Below are positions 1-49,794 of a DNA stretch of 64,000 nt, piece after piece; the first letter of the stretch is position 1; every line of letters starts with the position of its first letter. The DNA lies in assembly GCA_037043455.1 (NCBI GenBank), contig JAWPHD010000280.1, positions 124,001-188,000 of the forward strand, given 5' to 3'. The position numbers and the translations under genes were made by a program. Under the pieces are notes generated by a model that saw nothing but the letters and a program-made list of their open reading frames with translations, had not been told where the DNA came from and did no database searches. The stretch is from Cyrtodaria siliqua. Lineage: Eukaryota > Mollusca > Bivalvia > Adapedonta > Hiatellidae.

Positions 1-15357
<15,357 letters not shown>

Positions 15358-15407
15358 CACCAGGAATATCACACCTCATCATGTTATATTGATATGTAAA
15401 CTTGTTC

Positions 15408-15413
15408 ATTAAA
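15408..15413 (+). terminator. Probable polyadenylation signal of GH9
   Basis: ATTAAA lies 51 bp after the stop codon, a common variant signal at a plausible distance. No AATAAA is nearer. Confidence 0.55.
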
Positions 15414-15534
15414 GTATCAATGCAGCAAGTATATGGTTCTCACTCCAGGCAGTCATCTCATGCTATACCAGTTACAGTTCCTTATATTTTTAACCACATG
15501 TCATCGAAGCCTTTACTAAAACCGCACGATGGAT

Positions 15535-15960
15535 GATATAATAATATCGTCTCCAAAAGAATTTCAACTCAACAAAGCTAATATTTCTGATACTGCAGCT
15601 TCTTTTCTCGTTTTGCATCTCTTTTTGAAAATGGCAAAATAATGTGCACAGTCTATGACAAGTGAGATGATTTCAATGTGACATCGTTAATTATCCTCAC
15701 TTAGACGGGGTAATGTTCCCCCAAGCAACATCTTGTGGGGTATATGTTTCTCAACTTATTAGTTTTTATAACTTGTAGTCGCGTTAGACTTTAACATTTG
15801 TAACCTTTGTATAACTAGCTACTCCATCAGGGCTTAGTTGCATAAACTTCTAAAGACTTGGAGATTTTTTATTGTGGTATCCCTGGTCTACTTTTAAAAC
15901 ATAAAAGTAATTTAAGAGTCCTTCTGTTTTAAGGAAGATCAAAATATGGCATGATGTTCT
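15535..15960 (+). pseudogene. Second reverse-transcriptase relic, same family as 8368-9330
   Basis: Reads, with stops, FQLNKANISDTAA near 15563, then the block after the RT core near 15690-15830 (the counterpart of LDGDVPR / SYGVYVSQL at 8932-9000). Nucleotide identity with the first relic is evident, for example GGGGTATATGTTTCTCAACTT. It lies just downstream of the GH9 gene. Confidence 0.6.
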
Positions 15961-16079
15961 ACCTAACTTCATAAGATCGCTGGTCAAGGAAGACGTTATT
16001 TCCATTTGGGTGACCGTTGTGTTTTAGAGAACAGTACACTATTACACAAACCATGTTTGAGCCATGGTGGCATCAATGA

Positions 16080-16390
16080 TATAAACTAGAACTATCATGA
16101 AGGTGATGAATACCCCGCTTAAATTCTAAGTCAAACAAAGGGACATAATTCTGTAATAAATTAGGCAAACAACAACGGGTGATGTAGAGGGTCAACAGTT
16201 GTTATGTGTATATGAAGTTTGGAAACAACCCATTCAAAACTATTTGAGGAATGCAAGTAATGGAAATGTGTTATGGGACGCAATGTGCCCGAATGGGACA
16301 AAAATACATTTTTATGTGACGGGACGCGACAAGACGTTACGGACAACGTGATTCCTTTATAGCTCTCACTTCACTTTATGAAAGTGGGAG
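16080..16390. repeat. Dispersed repeat, copy 2 (partner at 14275-14525)
   Basis: Same block order as copy 1, including AGACGTTACGGACAACGTGA and CACTTCACTTTATGAAAG near the right end. Confidence 0.8.
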
Positions 16391-17146
16391 TATAACTACT
16401 GTTCTCTAAAACAAATTGAACAAATACAAAGGATAAATGGTTTTCTAGGACAAAGTATAATAACAACTATTATAACACAAACTTTATTCTTAACAATTTC
16501 ATTATTAAAATACAATTTCAATAAATACAGTATAAAGGCGAAACATTCCTCATCAGTGCATATATTAATTTAGTACTGATTTGTTTATCAATGAAATGGT
16601 TTTATGTCCCATCAACACATCATATTAGATAATATGATATGATGATGGGATGATGTGTATTGGGACAAAGATGCGATAAAGGGTGAAGTTCATCAAAACT
16701 CTTCAGAATTAGTTTTTCGGTAAAAAACAGAACACAATGGTCATCATACATGTAGTTAATACCAAAGACACCTCAATAGGCCCATTTCAATAACTTATTG
16801 TTTGGGGGCACTTGTTTCACCAAGAATTTTTTCTTTTTTTTACTTTTTAGACAAAATTCAACTAGTACCTAAATATTTGTAAATCAGTGAAATATTTTTA
16901 TGAGAAATAAATCATGTGTGAAAGTTATTTTTAATAGGGCATTTTCAATGCAAAATACTACTCCATCAAACGTTTATTTTAGAATTGTTATCCAAAAATT
17001 GTATTAATGTAAATAAAGGTAACTTAAGACACTGGAAACTTTATAGCAAAACATTAAGGCTAACTGAATTTATTTGATACTTCTTTCTTTTCTTCTGTCC
17101 CAGGAACAAGTAATTTACATGGGAAAAGCCCCATCAAAAAAAAAAA
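16391..17146. other. Intergenic AT-rich stretch, nothing recognised
   Basis: AT-rich sequence with a small imperfect palindrome near 16607-16665 (GTCCCATCAACACATCAT against ATGATGTGTATTGGGAC). No gene is seen. Confidence 0.5.
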
Positions 17147-17147
17147 A

Positions 17148-18288
17148 CAAGAGGCCCAAGAGGGCCTTATCACTCTACTGGCTACATGGTGTCTTTGATG
17201 GAGAACACCACAACAACATGCGCAACCAGGCTTGGTACTGATCATTCCTGCCAAGTTTAACTGAAATCCAGCCAGGGGTTCAGGAAAAATTGTCTGGATA
17301 AACTTTGTGTATATTAGGCCATAACTCATTCAACCAGAACACGGCGACGACTGGTACTAAGTTAGGCTTGGTACTCATCAACCTTGCCAAAATTTGTTAA
17401 AATTCGGCCAGTTCAGAAGAGACTAGTCTGGATAAAGTTTGTGTATCAAAACCTTTAAAGAGCTATAACTCCGCAAAAATCATTCAACCGGAACACAGCG
17501 ATGACATGCACAACTAGGCCTGGTACTGATCGTCCCTTTAAAGTTTCAATGAAATCCGGCAGGGGTTCAAGAGAACTAGTCAGTACAAAATGTGTGTATT
17601 AAAACATTTAAAGGGCTATAACTCTGCCAAAAATCTTTCAACCGAAATACGGCAATGACATACATAACTAGGCTTGATACTGATCATCCCTGCAAGTTTC
17701 ACTGAAATCCGGCCAGGGGTTCAGGAAAAAAAAAGTCCAAAGTTTGTGTAAACCTTTAAAGGGCCATAACTCTGCCAAACATCATTCAACTGGAACACGG
17801 TGACAATATACATAACTAGACTTGGTACCGATCATCCCTGCAAAGTTTCATTAAAACCTGGCCAAATGAAAGCTCTATTGTCTTAATGAGGCAAAATACA
17901 GCATTTTTAACTAAATCAAGGGCAGTAACTCCGGTGTTACTAACACAATTTGGCTGGTTTTTAAATTTGTCTGGGCTTACATTGATAATAAGCTTGGTAA
18001 AGATCAAATAATAAATGAAGGTGCTAGAGTGTTCACAATGCAGAAAATGGCATTTTTCAGAAAAAACAAGGACCACAACTCTGGTGTTACTGACCCAACT
18101 TAGCTGGTTTTCGATCTTGTACGAGCTTTCAATGATATATTAAAAGACACCGGCAAAGTTAAGTATTAGGATCTGATTAATAATGAATGCCCTAGAGTGT
18201 TCACTAGGCAAAAGTTAACGGTCAACGGATGATGGACAACTCGCCATCCCGTCCGCTCTGCTGGCCTTTGGACATTAGAGCTAAAATA
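17148..18288 (+). mobile_element. Non-autonomous element AACAAGAGGCCC...CTGCTGGCC, tandem core and palindromic end
   Basis: Starts AACAAGAGGCCCAAGAGGGC. The core contains repeated units (ATCATTCAACCGGAACACGG, AGGCTTGGTACTGATCATCC, CCAGGGGTTCAGGA). It ends with a TCCGTCTGCTGGCC-like part, then ATTAGAGCTAAAAT. An inverted copy is at 44698-45778 and a core-only copy at 33060-33800. It lies between the GH9 and RAD9 3' ends. It has no coding capacity. Confidence 0.7.
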
Positions 18289-18347
18289 AGCATTTTGGCC
18301 GTAAAATATTTTTTTCTATTAAAACCACTTTTCAAAACTAAGGTATT

Positions 18348-18353
18348 TTTATT
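18348..18353 (-). terminator. RAD9: Probable polyadenylation signal of RAD9
   Basis: AATAAA on the minus strand, 89 bp beyond the RAD9 stop codon. Confidence 0.6.
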
Positions 18354-18441
18354 TACCACAAAAACACTTGTTAGGTGTATAGGATGCTTTTAGTTTTTAC
18401 ATGTAAAGGTTGACTGGTTTAGTAAGATTATCAGAGCCAAC

Positions 18442-41383
<22,942 letters not shown>

Positions 41384-41651
41384 GTCAATTTGTTTGACGT
41401 AATGCTTATGTCAGCACTTAAAGCTTTTTACTGACTATTTTAAAATATGTAAACAATTACACCACTTTACATAATGTATAAACTCAAAAAATAATAGCAG
41501 TCGCGCGTTTTCACATCATCAACAAAACGGAAAATGTAACGAGCTATTCCATTGGTTCGAATGAAATACGGACCAATCAAGTCCTATGTTACAAAACAAT
41601 TCTTGTAATACCGGAACCGGAAGTCTTGTGAACAACACACTAATTGTCAAA
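41384..41651. promoter_or_regulatory. Shared head-to-head promoter of RAD9 and VPS29
   Basis: Only 268 bp separate the two start codons. The interval holds ATTGG at 41551-41555 and CCAAT at 41573-41577, opposed NF-Y-type boxes. It also holds CCGGAA at 41611 and ACCGGAAGT at 41616-41624, the ETS/GABP consensus close to the VPS29 start. A short CpG cluster TCGCGCG sits at 41501. There is no clear TATA box in the expected place. This layout is typical of housekeeping bidirectional promoters; the regulatory role is inferred. Confidence 0.75.
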
Positions 41652-41654
41652 ATG
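41652..41654 (+). CDS. VPS29: VPS29 exon 1 coding part: the start codon alone
   Basis: CAAAATG is followed at once by donor GTAAAT. The next exon opens with [12 protein letters not shown], so Met1 is the only residue here. This placement gives exactly [13 protein letters not shown] as in homologues. Confidence 0.88.
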
Positions 41655-44600
41655 GTAAATTTTAATACTTTCATTAATTTTCTTCCTTTTTTACGATATT
41701 TGTTTGAATATTACCAATGTTCATTGCAGTTTATTTATACTTGCGCATGATAAATGTGTAAGCAGTGTGAAATTATTGTTAAATAGCCATGGAATAACAT
41801 CAAAGTAGTGGACTCTTGGGGGGTGTGTCCAGAAACTTTAAGGGCTATATATTTTCCAGTTACTTTGACTCCATACAACATGCACTTAAGCAGATGTCAC
41901 AGTCTAGAAAAATACAGTTAGACCGGGGATCGAACCCCGTGTAGTAAGACTCAGTTGGGGCGGTATGTAAATAGATAGGTTCGTAAACAGGTTATTACTT
42001 TCTGGTCATAGAGCTGGCGGTCAAATGGTAGAACATTCGCTTCACCTGCAAGGGATCCAGAGTTCAAACCCCATTGATTGAACTGTTTTTTCCTTGTGAC
42101 GTTAAGAGGATATTTACTGTTGTGTGATATTTGTAGGTAAAAATATCAAGTTAAAGGATGGAGGTATCAGGGAGTACGTTATAGGGAGGAGAAACGGGCT
42201 CGTTTTGCCGATTTATGTTGTCGCGCATGTGTTTCACTACTCCGTGAAAATGACTATTTTCCGGTTGTTTCGCGAGTGTGTGAAAAACAGCAAATTCTTA
42301 TAAATTATTACACTTACAAACTCAATAAAGGTGCTAAATGTAAACATAAGTATTATTTATTCACATTGTGTCCTCTGCTACAGATTGTGTATTTGTTTGC
42401 ATGTTTAAAACCACATTTTACCAGACGGTTCCGTGTAACAAAGATGGCGCCACTCTGCGCCAAATAAACGATGGTGACAGTGTAAAGCTATTGTAAACGA
42501 GATACGAGACTACGGGTTATTTAGGCATTAATAATAATAAAAAGTGAATAGTAAACATATTTATCTTTGTCAAGAAGCTAATTGCATGGTGGTGATTATA
42601 AGACAAAGCCTAAAAAGAGGTGATGAAAATGTGCCTTTTGAGATATCAGCTGAATTTTTAATTTTATAGAATTAAAAATGGTGTGGAGCTATTGCAAACG
42701 AGATACGAAGTATGGGTTATATTAGGCATTAATAATAACAAAAATTGAATAGTAGACATATTTATCTTTGTCAAGAATGTAATTTCGTGATGTTGATTAT
42801 AACAGAAAGCCGTAAAAAGGGGCTGTAAAAACTGCCTTATTTGAGATGTTGGCTGAATTTTTAACTTTTCAAATGTAACGCGCTTACGATTGATTTACCT
42901 GTATCGATAAAATAGTAAATGGCGGCGTTCTAGCGCGACAACATAAATCGATAAACTAGAGCGTTTATGAACCCGTTTCTCCTCCCTATAACGTACTCCC
43001 TGGAGGTATGTAGTAGGATTCAGTTGGAGCGTATGGAAATAGAGAGGTTGATAAGAGTGTTATTACTTTCTGGTCATTGACCAAGCTTTAGTGGTCAAAC
43101 TGTAGAACATTTTCTTCTCCTGCAAGGTGTCCCCGAGTTCAAACCCCTCTGAGTGAACTGATTTTAAATATTATATTGAAATAAAGTGAATAGTTCTAAC
43201 CTGTAAATATAATTATTAGACTTAAAAGTAGCTATAGAAAGACAAAAACAGTCCATGAAGACAGGAGTACATTATTATTGTTGTGTTACATGTACAGATA
43301 TTTTAACTTTTCTCTTTTTAACAGTTGGTGCTGGTACTTGGCGATCTTCACATTCCACACAGAAACAGTGGGGTACCAGCTAAGTTCAAGAAGTTGCTGG
43401 TTCCTGGCAAGATACAGCATATTCTATGTACAGGAAACCTGTGTACCAAGGAGTCGTTCGACTACCTCAAAACTCTCGCCAGCGATGTTCATGTAGTACG
43501 AGGGGACTTCGATGAGGTACTGATAATAGTTAATTCACAGACCTAATAACAATTTGTTAATATGTCTTTGGTTAATTTCAAGTTGATAATACATGTAGTT
43601 AATACATCTAAAGCTGATACATCTATTCATAATTTTGATAGAGCGTCATCAAAATAAACTGACCAATCAGTGACCAGAAATAAGAAATATCATATAATCC
43701 CTAATAAACGCCACGGGGGCGTAACATTTTTAAAAAGGAGGGTGTAACTGTTTATTTGTGACCAAAAATACTTAATTTAACTTTTAAATCAGACATTATT
43801 TAATGATTTTCTTTATCAAGAAAACCAAAGTCTGCATGTCAATCAATCAGTTAATGCATCAGATTTTAAGTTTTCTAGTGAATTTGTGTATTCCATTGTG
43901 AATGAAACCGATTAACTTGTATCTTTTGATAAAAATATTTCTGAAAAAATTGGGGTGGAGGCGTTTATTAGGGGATGGGCGTTTATAAGGGATTATATGG
44001 TACCAGTACATTCTACTAGGTGATAAACTTGGTCTTTATCCTTGGTGTTCAACCAAGTTTACTGTAAAAAGTATGTACAGTGTTATTCTTTTAAAACCCT
44101 GCATAATTGATGTCATGCACATTCATGCAAAATGATTCAATATATGTATCTTTTAAAATCAAAATCTTGAAAATTATCATCTTTTTACTCTGCCAATTTT
44201 TTTTATTTTACTATAGAACCTAAGGATAAAAACCGAGTAACAAATTTTATCACCTACTGAAAATAAGATAAACTCGGAGTCTCAACATCTCTGCAATAGT
44301 TAAATTATGAAGAGCCCTACCGCTGCCACTGATTTTCGTCGGTGTGTTCTTTGGCAAGACATTTTCCTTAGCCTTGTCCATCAGATTGTGATGTACCAGA
44401 CGATCCTGTGTACCAAGTGTTATCTATTCGTTAGTAGGACCAGAGTAGGTTTCCGGATTCCTATGTATCCTTCCCCTCTCTCTGGGGTGGCTCAAAATTA
44501 CCTATGTGTTGATGAGCCATTGTGAACAACATTCAGTTCGATAATAACTAACACTTCTAAAGCTCACAATAGTTAATACATGTTCATTTTTATAACAGTC

Positions 44601-47600
44601 AAACTTCATCACTAATAGTATATTAATTTGTATATTATGCATATCTAGGGATGGTTACTTTACCCGTTAAATAAATCTGCAATACTTTTTTTGATTTTTA
44701 GCTCTGCTGGCCAAGGGCGAGTTGTCCGTTGTCCGTCCGTCGTTAACTTTTGTCTCATTAAGACGATAGGGCCTTCATTTTTCATCTGATCTTTACCAAA
44801 CTTTAACAGATTGTAATTATATCAATGACAGCTCGTGCAAGTTCGAAAACCAACCAGATCTGACCACTAACAGCGGAGTTATGGCCCTTGAATTAGTTAA
44901 AAATGGTATTTTTTGCCTCGTTAAGGTGATAGGGCCTTCATTTTTCATTTTATCTTTACCAAACTTGAATAGATTGTTAATATTGATGAAAGCTCAGACA
45001 AGTTAGAAAATCAGCCATATCAGACCAGTAATAGCGGAGTTATGGCCCTTGATTTAGTTAAAAATGCTATATTTGCCTCGTTAAGACGATAGGGCCTTCA
45101 ATTTTCATTTTATCTTTACCAAACTTTAATAGATTGTTAATATCAATGAAACTAGGACGAGTTTCGAAAACCAGCCAGATAGGACCAGTAACAGAAGAGT
45201 TGTGGTCGTTGATTTAGTTAAAAATTCTATATTTTGCCTCGTTAAGACTATAGGGCCTTCATTTTTCATCCGATTTCTACTAAACTGTACCAGATTGCTA
45301 ATGTTGATGAAAGCTCAGAAAAGTTTGAAAACCAGCCAGAGTCTGATCGGACCAGTAACAGCGGAGTTATGGCCCTTGATTTTAGTTAAAAATCCTGTGT
45401 TTTGTCTCGTTAAGATGATAGGGCCTTCATTTCTCATCTGATCTTTATCAAACTTTACCAGATTGTTAATATCAATGAAAGCTTGAACGTTTCCGAAAAC
45501 CAGCCAGATCGGACCAGTAACAGCGGAGTTATGGCCCTTGATTTTGTTTTAAAATGCTATATTTTGTCTCTTTAATACGATAGGGCCTTCATTTTTCATT
45601 TGATCTTTACCAAACTTTACCAGATTCTTTAGTTATGGCCCTTGATTTAGTTATAAATGCTGTATTTTGCCACAAGACTTTCAAAAAAACGTAAATTACA
45701 GTCACTCGCTTCATTGATGTTATAAGAGCCATGTTAGCCAGTAGAGCATCCACAGGCCCTCTTGGGCCTCTTGTTTTAAATAGTAAATGTTAAAGTTGTG
45801 TTGCTTTTTACTCAAACATATGCCTTTTTATACTGGAATTGTACATTTCCAATAATGATCGCCACTCCTAATTCATTTTTTAAATGCTGATTTTCTAATT
45901 TCAGTGCTGAAATAAACCCAAAAACTGTCTATCTGGAGCTCTGGCATATCACAGTGTCTATAGATCGAAACTTGTAGGAAAGTTTATATGTGAGCCTGGA
46001 GTGAATAATGAATATTCATGGCACAATAGGCAGGCCAGCAGTGCATAAACCAATTAATTGTCAGCAAGTTTAGGACACTAAAAACTGAGCCAGATCTGGC
46101 AGCCAGCTTGCTAACTCTGCATGATAACTGCAACAGGCAACTATGCCAGATGCCAGGCAGCTATGGCTAGATGCTCTTATAAAATAAAAATATTTATAAA
46201 TTAATGTTATACAAAAGATCTAACATTTATTGAATTTTGAAAATAAAATTGGATCTTTTGTATAACCCTAAAAAAGGTTTATATATAAAATTATTATTTT
46301 ATAAGAGCGCGCCTTGGCATTTTGCATAGCACATGGTTGCTACTATTAGGAGAAATACAGTATCTCTAGTCAGAGAAAAAAAAAGAAGCAACACTTGTTC
46401 TGATGATGATACTCTTATCATGTAGCCCCAATTTAGGTTACAACTTCCAAATCGTGTGACCTAGTAAATTAAATGGGCCATAATCCTAATATTTTAATTT
46501 TCAACAGAATATGAATTACCCAGAGCAGAAGGTGGTCACGGTTGGTCAGTTCCGTATTGGAATGTGTCACGGTCATCAGGTGGTGCCCTGGGGTGACACG
46601 GAAAGTCTCGCGATGGTTCAACGACAGCTAGACGTAGACATCCTCATATCTGGCCATACACACAAGTTTGAGGCGTTTGAACACGAGAACAAATTTTACA
46701 TCAATCCTGGGTCTGCCACAGGGGCCTATAATGCTCTTGACAGGTGAGTAAATGGATGTTTCCTATTTGTTTAGCTCTCAAGTTGTATGGTCTTAATATG
46801 TTTAAAAATAGTATATATTATATATATTAAAGCAGATTGCCTCAATCGATAAGATTGATCTAAAATATCATTTGAGAATGAGTTCAATTTGTACATGACG
46901 GATACATTTACATTGTAGACTGTACCCTTGTCCGACACAAAAATCCGCTTTCGTTATGTTGTAAAGAAGTCTGGAATAATAAAATAAGCATTGTTTTACT
47001 CATGTAAACAAAAATCTGTTCACCGTGTTTCATCAATAGACACCTGCTTTTTCTTGTTCTTGTTAATATATATATTCCTTCATTTTGTTGCTGAACCTTT
47101 GTAAAACATAAGACTTGCGGCAGAGGTGACATCAGCATTTATGTTAATGTTTTATGTCAATGCGTTCGCATTGTAATATCTTCAGCCTGACTTATTCATA
47201 TTAATTCAAACTTTTTGTACCGTGTGTCTTCAGCAGCATCGAGGGCACTCAGACTGTCAGGTTCCACAGCTCTGTATTGCATTTTAAAGAAGCTAACCCG
47301 CCAAATAACGGGGCACATTACACTATAAAACCGTTTATCAAAACTCTTTCCAGGTGTTCATGTCATATAGTAATGTATATGTGCCGATTAAAAGTATATG
47401 TTTATTCATGAGTTATTAAAATAACCGTGATTGAATATGCCTAAAATCAATTATGAGTTGGTAACTCTTAATTCGACGCTCCCGTTTTGGGGTTTGGTTG
47501 GGCTGGTTAAAGCCGTTTATATTGTGTCTACAGAGCTTGGATTCTCAAAATATGTAAGTTATATATATACCTCATCATCAGTAGGTTTAGAAATGGTGTA

Positions 47601-48412
47601 AATATGTTGTAAAATTTGGCTTTTGTTGGTGGGACACTTATTGTAGACAGGCAGATTTTCTTGTTCCTCACTCTTGTTAACGTCTGTGGTAGAGTGTATC
47701 AGCAGTGGTTCTCCTGTATCGTTAGAAACTCAGGGATGAATTTCAGTCTGGCAGGTCTTTTATCCACAAAATTGGGAAGAGCCCCAGGCCTGTCCATATT
47801 GGGGAAAAAGAATGCCCTTATTTCTCATTTTGGTGAAAATGTAAGATTTCATAAATAAAGTAAATATGACAGTAATATGCTTTATTTATAGTCATCCATT
47901 ATTTATTGTAATTTTTAACTTCAGTTGTCAGAATTGGCTTAACAGACAAAGACACATTTCAGAATTCATGATTTTGTTCAATTTCTGAGAGACTGCTTCT
48001 CTCTGATTGGGAAAGATTTCTGCCACACTTGGGAAAAAACAATCAAATTTTCCATTGGGAAGATGCCCTTTACATGCCTCTGTTATGTATATGGTTAAAC
48101 AACCTGGACAGTCTGGTGGGGGTGTATTTAACCGGGTACAGGTAAATGATGAATAATCAATTTCTAAATGTACGTCGTCGATATCTAGATAGAGCATGGT
48201 ATGGTAAACCAGAGACCCTGGGTTCGAGTCCTGGTTGAGGAATGATTCTTCCCCACCTGTTATACATCTACAATGAATATATTTCTTATTTCAGCAATGT
48301 GTTACCGTCCTTTGTCATCCTGGATATCCAGCAGTCTACAGTGGTGGCGTATGTGTACAAACTTCTCAATGATGACGTCAAGGTGGAACGCATTGAATAC
48401 AAGAAAAATTAG
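41652..48412 (+). CDS. VPS29: VPS29 retromer subunit, complete, 4 coding exons
   Basis: Exons 41652-41654 (ATG only), 43325-43516, 46508-46743 and 48295-48412 join in phase to 182 residues, the same length as human VPS29. The fold is a metallophosphoesterase-like one. Residues at the metal-site positions are all present: Asp8 and His10 (LGDLHIPH), Asn39 (TGNLCTKES), Asp62 (RGDFDE), His86 (CHGHQ), His115 and His117 ([15 protein letters not shown]). The C-terminus reads [14 protein letters not shown]29 is a scaffold of the retromer coat with VPS35 and VPS26, recycling cargo from endosomes to Golgi or plasma membrane, and has little or no phosphatase activity (family knowledge). Identity to the human protein is very high along its length, so the call is secure. 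Confidence 0.98.
41940..42100 (+). mobile_element. tRNA-like SINE unit, left copy
   Basis: GGTCAAATGGTAGAACATTC (A box) and CAGAGTTCAAACCCCATTGA (B box), preceded by TATTACTTTCTGGTCAT. The sister copy is at 43010-43170. Confidence 0.75.
42169..43002. mobile_element. MITE, about 834 bp, TIR CAGGGAGTACGTTATAGGGAGG, target duplication GAGGTAT
   Basis: The left end CAGGGAGTACGTTATAGGGA is mirrored by TCCCTATAACGTACTCCCTG. The inverted match continues through GGAGAAACGGG and, more loosely, ATTTATGTTGTCGCGC. The heptamer GAGGTAT directly abuts both ends (42162-42168 and 43003-43009). CAGGG ends recall hAT elements, but those normally make 8-bp duplications. The interior carries a direct duplication (about 42490-42620 against 42685-42810). 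No transposase is present. Confidence 0.9.
43010..43170 (+). mobile_element. tRNA-like SINE unit, right copy
   Basis: AGTGGTCAAACTGTAGAACA and CCGAGTTCAAACCCCTCTGA match the left copy at 41940-42100. The MITE lies between them. Confidence 0.72.
43325..43516 (+). CDS. VPS29: VPS29 exon 2
   Basis: The acceptor is TTAACAG and the donor GTACTG. It encodes 64 residues from [16 protein letters not shown] through [20 protein letters not shown] to RGDFDE. Both ends are in phase 0. Confidence 0.97.
43691..43999. mobile_element. MITE, TIR CATATAATCCCTAATAAACGCC
   Basis: CATATAATCCCTAATAAACG plus CC at the left is mirrored with one mismatch by GGCGTTTATAAGGGATTATA plus TG at the right. It is 309 bp and lies in VPS29 intron 2. 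Confidence 0.85.
44440..44522. repeat. Dispersed repeat fragment
   Basis: Contains GTAGGTTTCCGGATTCCTAT and TCTCTCTGGGGTGGCTC, the inverse of the left part of 54545-54765. Confidence 0.65.
44698..45778 (-). mobile_element. AACAAGAGGCCC...GGCCAGCAGAGCTAAAA element, tandem core
   Basis: In plus orientation it starts TTTAGCTCTGCTGGCCAAGG, then GTCCGTTGTCCGTCCGTCG, and ends GGCCCTCTTGGGCCTCTTGT. Internal units of about 150-160 bp carry GATAGGGCCTTCATTTTTCA, GATCTTTACCAAACTTTACC and GCGGAGTTATGGCCCTTGAT. It lies in VPS29 intron 2. Confidence 0.78.
46173..46308. repeat. Nested fold-back element
   Basis: The outer arms GCTCTTATAAAATAA (46173-46187) and TTATTTTATAAGAGC (46294-46308) are perfect. 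The inner arms GTTATACAAAAGATC (46206-46220) and GATCTTTTGTATAAC (46252-46266) are also perfect. It is a small MITE or hairpin in VPS29 intron 2. Confidence 0.85.
46508..46743 (+). CDS. VPS29: VPS29 exon 3
   Basis: The acceptor is TCAACAG and the donor GTGAGT. It encodes [38 protein letters not shown] and [17 protein letters not shown]. Confidence 0.97.
47285..47640 (+). repeat. Dispersed repeat (family of 21525-21880)
   Basis: ACACTATAAAACCGTTTATC, ATATGTGCCGATTAAAAGT, GGGCTGGTTAAAGCCGTTTA and ATATATATACCTCATCATCA, in the same order as the other copies. It lies in VPS29 intron 3. Confidence 0.78.
48295..48412 (+). CDS. VPS29: VPS29 terminal exon
   Basis: The acceptor is TATTTCAG. It encodes [20 protein letters not shown] and [13 protein letters not shown] then TAG. 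Confidence 0.97.
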
Positions 48413-48511
48413 GCATCACCATTCATTCACAGTTTTATGTATTATAAAAATGGATAAAATATTTATAATATAGTTTCCAACTGGACCAATGAAATATGAG
48501 AATACATGTAC

Positions 48512-48517
48512 ATTAAA
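48512..48517 (+). terminator. VPS29: Possible polyadenylation signal of VPS29
   Basis: ATTAAA lies 100 bp after the stop codon. No AATAAA is nearer. Confidence 0.45.
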
Positions 48518-48589
48518 TGGAACTTAATTCTGTAGGAAACCGTGTTCATGCAGTTACTGACGGTGGAGTTAAATGAAGTATTTGATTGT

Positions 48590-49065
48590 CATTGTCAGGG
48601 GCATAACTGGCCGATTTTAAATTGTAGGCCAAATCAATTGAGCACTGCAGATGCGAAGATGCAATAGGGTATAGGGGGCATGTCCCCCAGATTTTTTAAA
48701 AAATGAACTTAAAATGGTTTGGGGGTACTTTTATTGGAGTAAACTCCAAAATCATCATTTTTGGAAATAAAGTGTTCCCCCTGTCCGTCCTTACATCCAT
48801 ACGTGCATCCATCCATGCCGAAAATGTTGTCAGGACTTTAAATTCGGTAATTGTTTTCTATCTTCCCCGAACTGGGTCATAATGTAACTATATGGGCAAT
48901 GCATGAATGTCTCGGCCAAGTTCAGTAATTGGCCTCAGTAATTCCAGAGTTATGCCCTTTGACATGGTAAAAGTTCAAAAAAATTAATATTAACCAAAAA
49001 AAATATTAATAATATCTGAGGCAATAGCGGGGGCATGCGTGTCCTAGGGACATATTTCTAGTTTA
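48590..49065. repeat. Dispersed repeat fragment downstream of VPS29
   Basis: Contains CCCCCTGTCCGTCC.TACATCC and CAGTAATTCCAGAGTTATGCC, typical of the tandem-core element families here, with ends GGGGGCATGTCCCCC and GGGGGCATGCGTGTCC. No gene is seen. Confidence 0.5.
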
Positions 49066-49282
49066 TGTCAAACAATCGACAAAAGCGAGCTATACCTGAA
49101 TGTTGTATTGAAAACACTAATACTCCTCAAGTTTTGCAGATTCATACATGTATATCTTTTGAGTTTTATATTCTCACTCAGACATACATTTTGTTCAACA
49201 TTCAAATCATGTGGAGAATAAAAGCAACTGATAGTATTCCAAGATGAAAGTATATTTAAGCAACAAGGTCGGCTTTCTTCTG

Positions 49283-49545
49283 GCCTCCGTGGCCGGGATG
49301 GTAAAGATGCTGCGTTTGAAACCTTCTCACCCCTCGCTACTGCGGGTTCCAATTACACTGGATACTGAACTTGTAAGTGAGAAAGTGTTGATTCTTACGG
49401 ATGGCGGGAGGTATTCAGTACTGGTGCTACCCAGGAAAAAGTGGATGGTCTGACTCCATCACAAAAAAATTCGACCATCATATAAAGGCTATTAGCCTAA
49501 CATGTGCTAATAATGACGTTAAACACAGTTCAACCAACGGCTTTC
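49283..49545 (+). mobile_element. tRNA-derived SINE, CCTCCCGCCATCC family, fullest copy
   Basis: Head GGCCTCCGTGGCCGGGATGG and B-box region TACTGCGGGTTCCAATTACA, body GTAAGTGAGAAAGTGTTGAT and TACGGATGGCGGGAGGTATT, tail CGACCATCATATAAAGGCTA and AATGACGTTAAACACAGTTC. Confidence 0.87.
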
Positions 49546-49794
49546 ATCTTTCCTGCTGCACCAGTGCGCTGATATTATAATGTGTAAATTTAATTGTCAT
49601 TTTGTCTATCCATGATTCGAACAACTTTGAAAACTCATTATTCCATGTTGTCACATTCTTTGTTATTGTATTGTAAATATTAAATTTATAAAAGACATTT
49701 ACCTGGTCTTCGTATTAATGTTATTTTCTTGTATGCTGGCAAGAAGTCCCAACAATGGGGCGATATTTGATGTATGTTGTGTATTCTCATGGGG

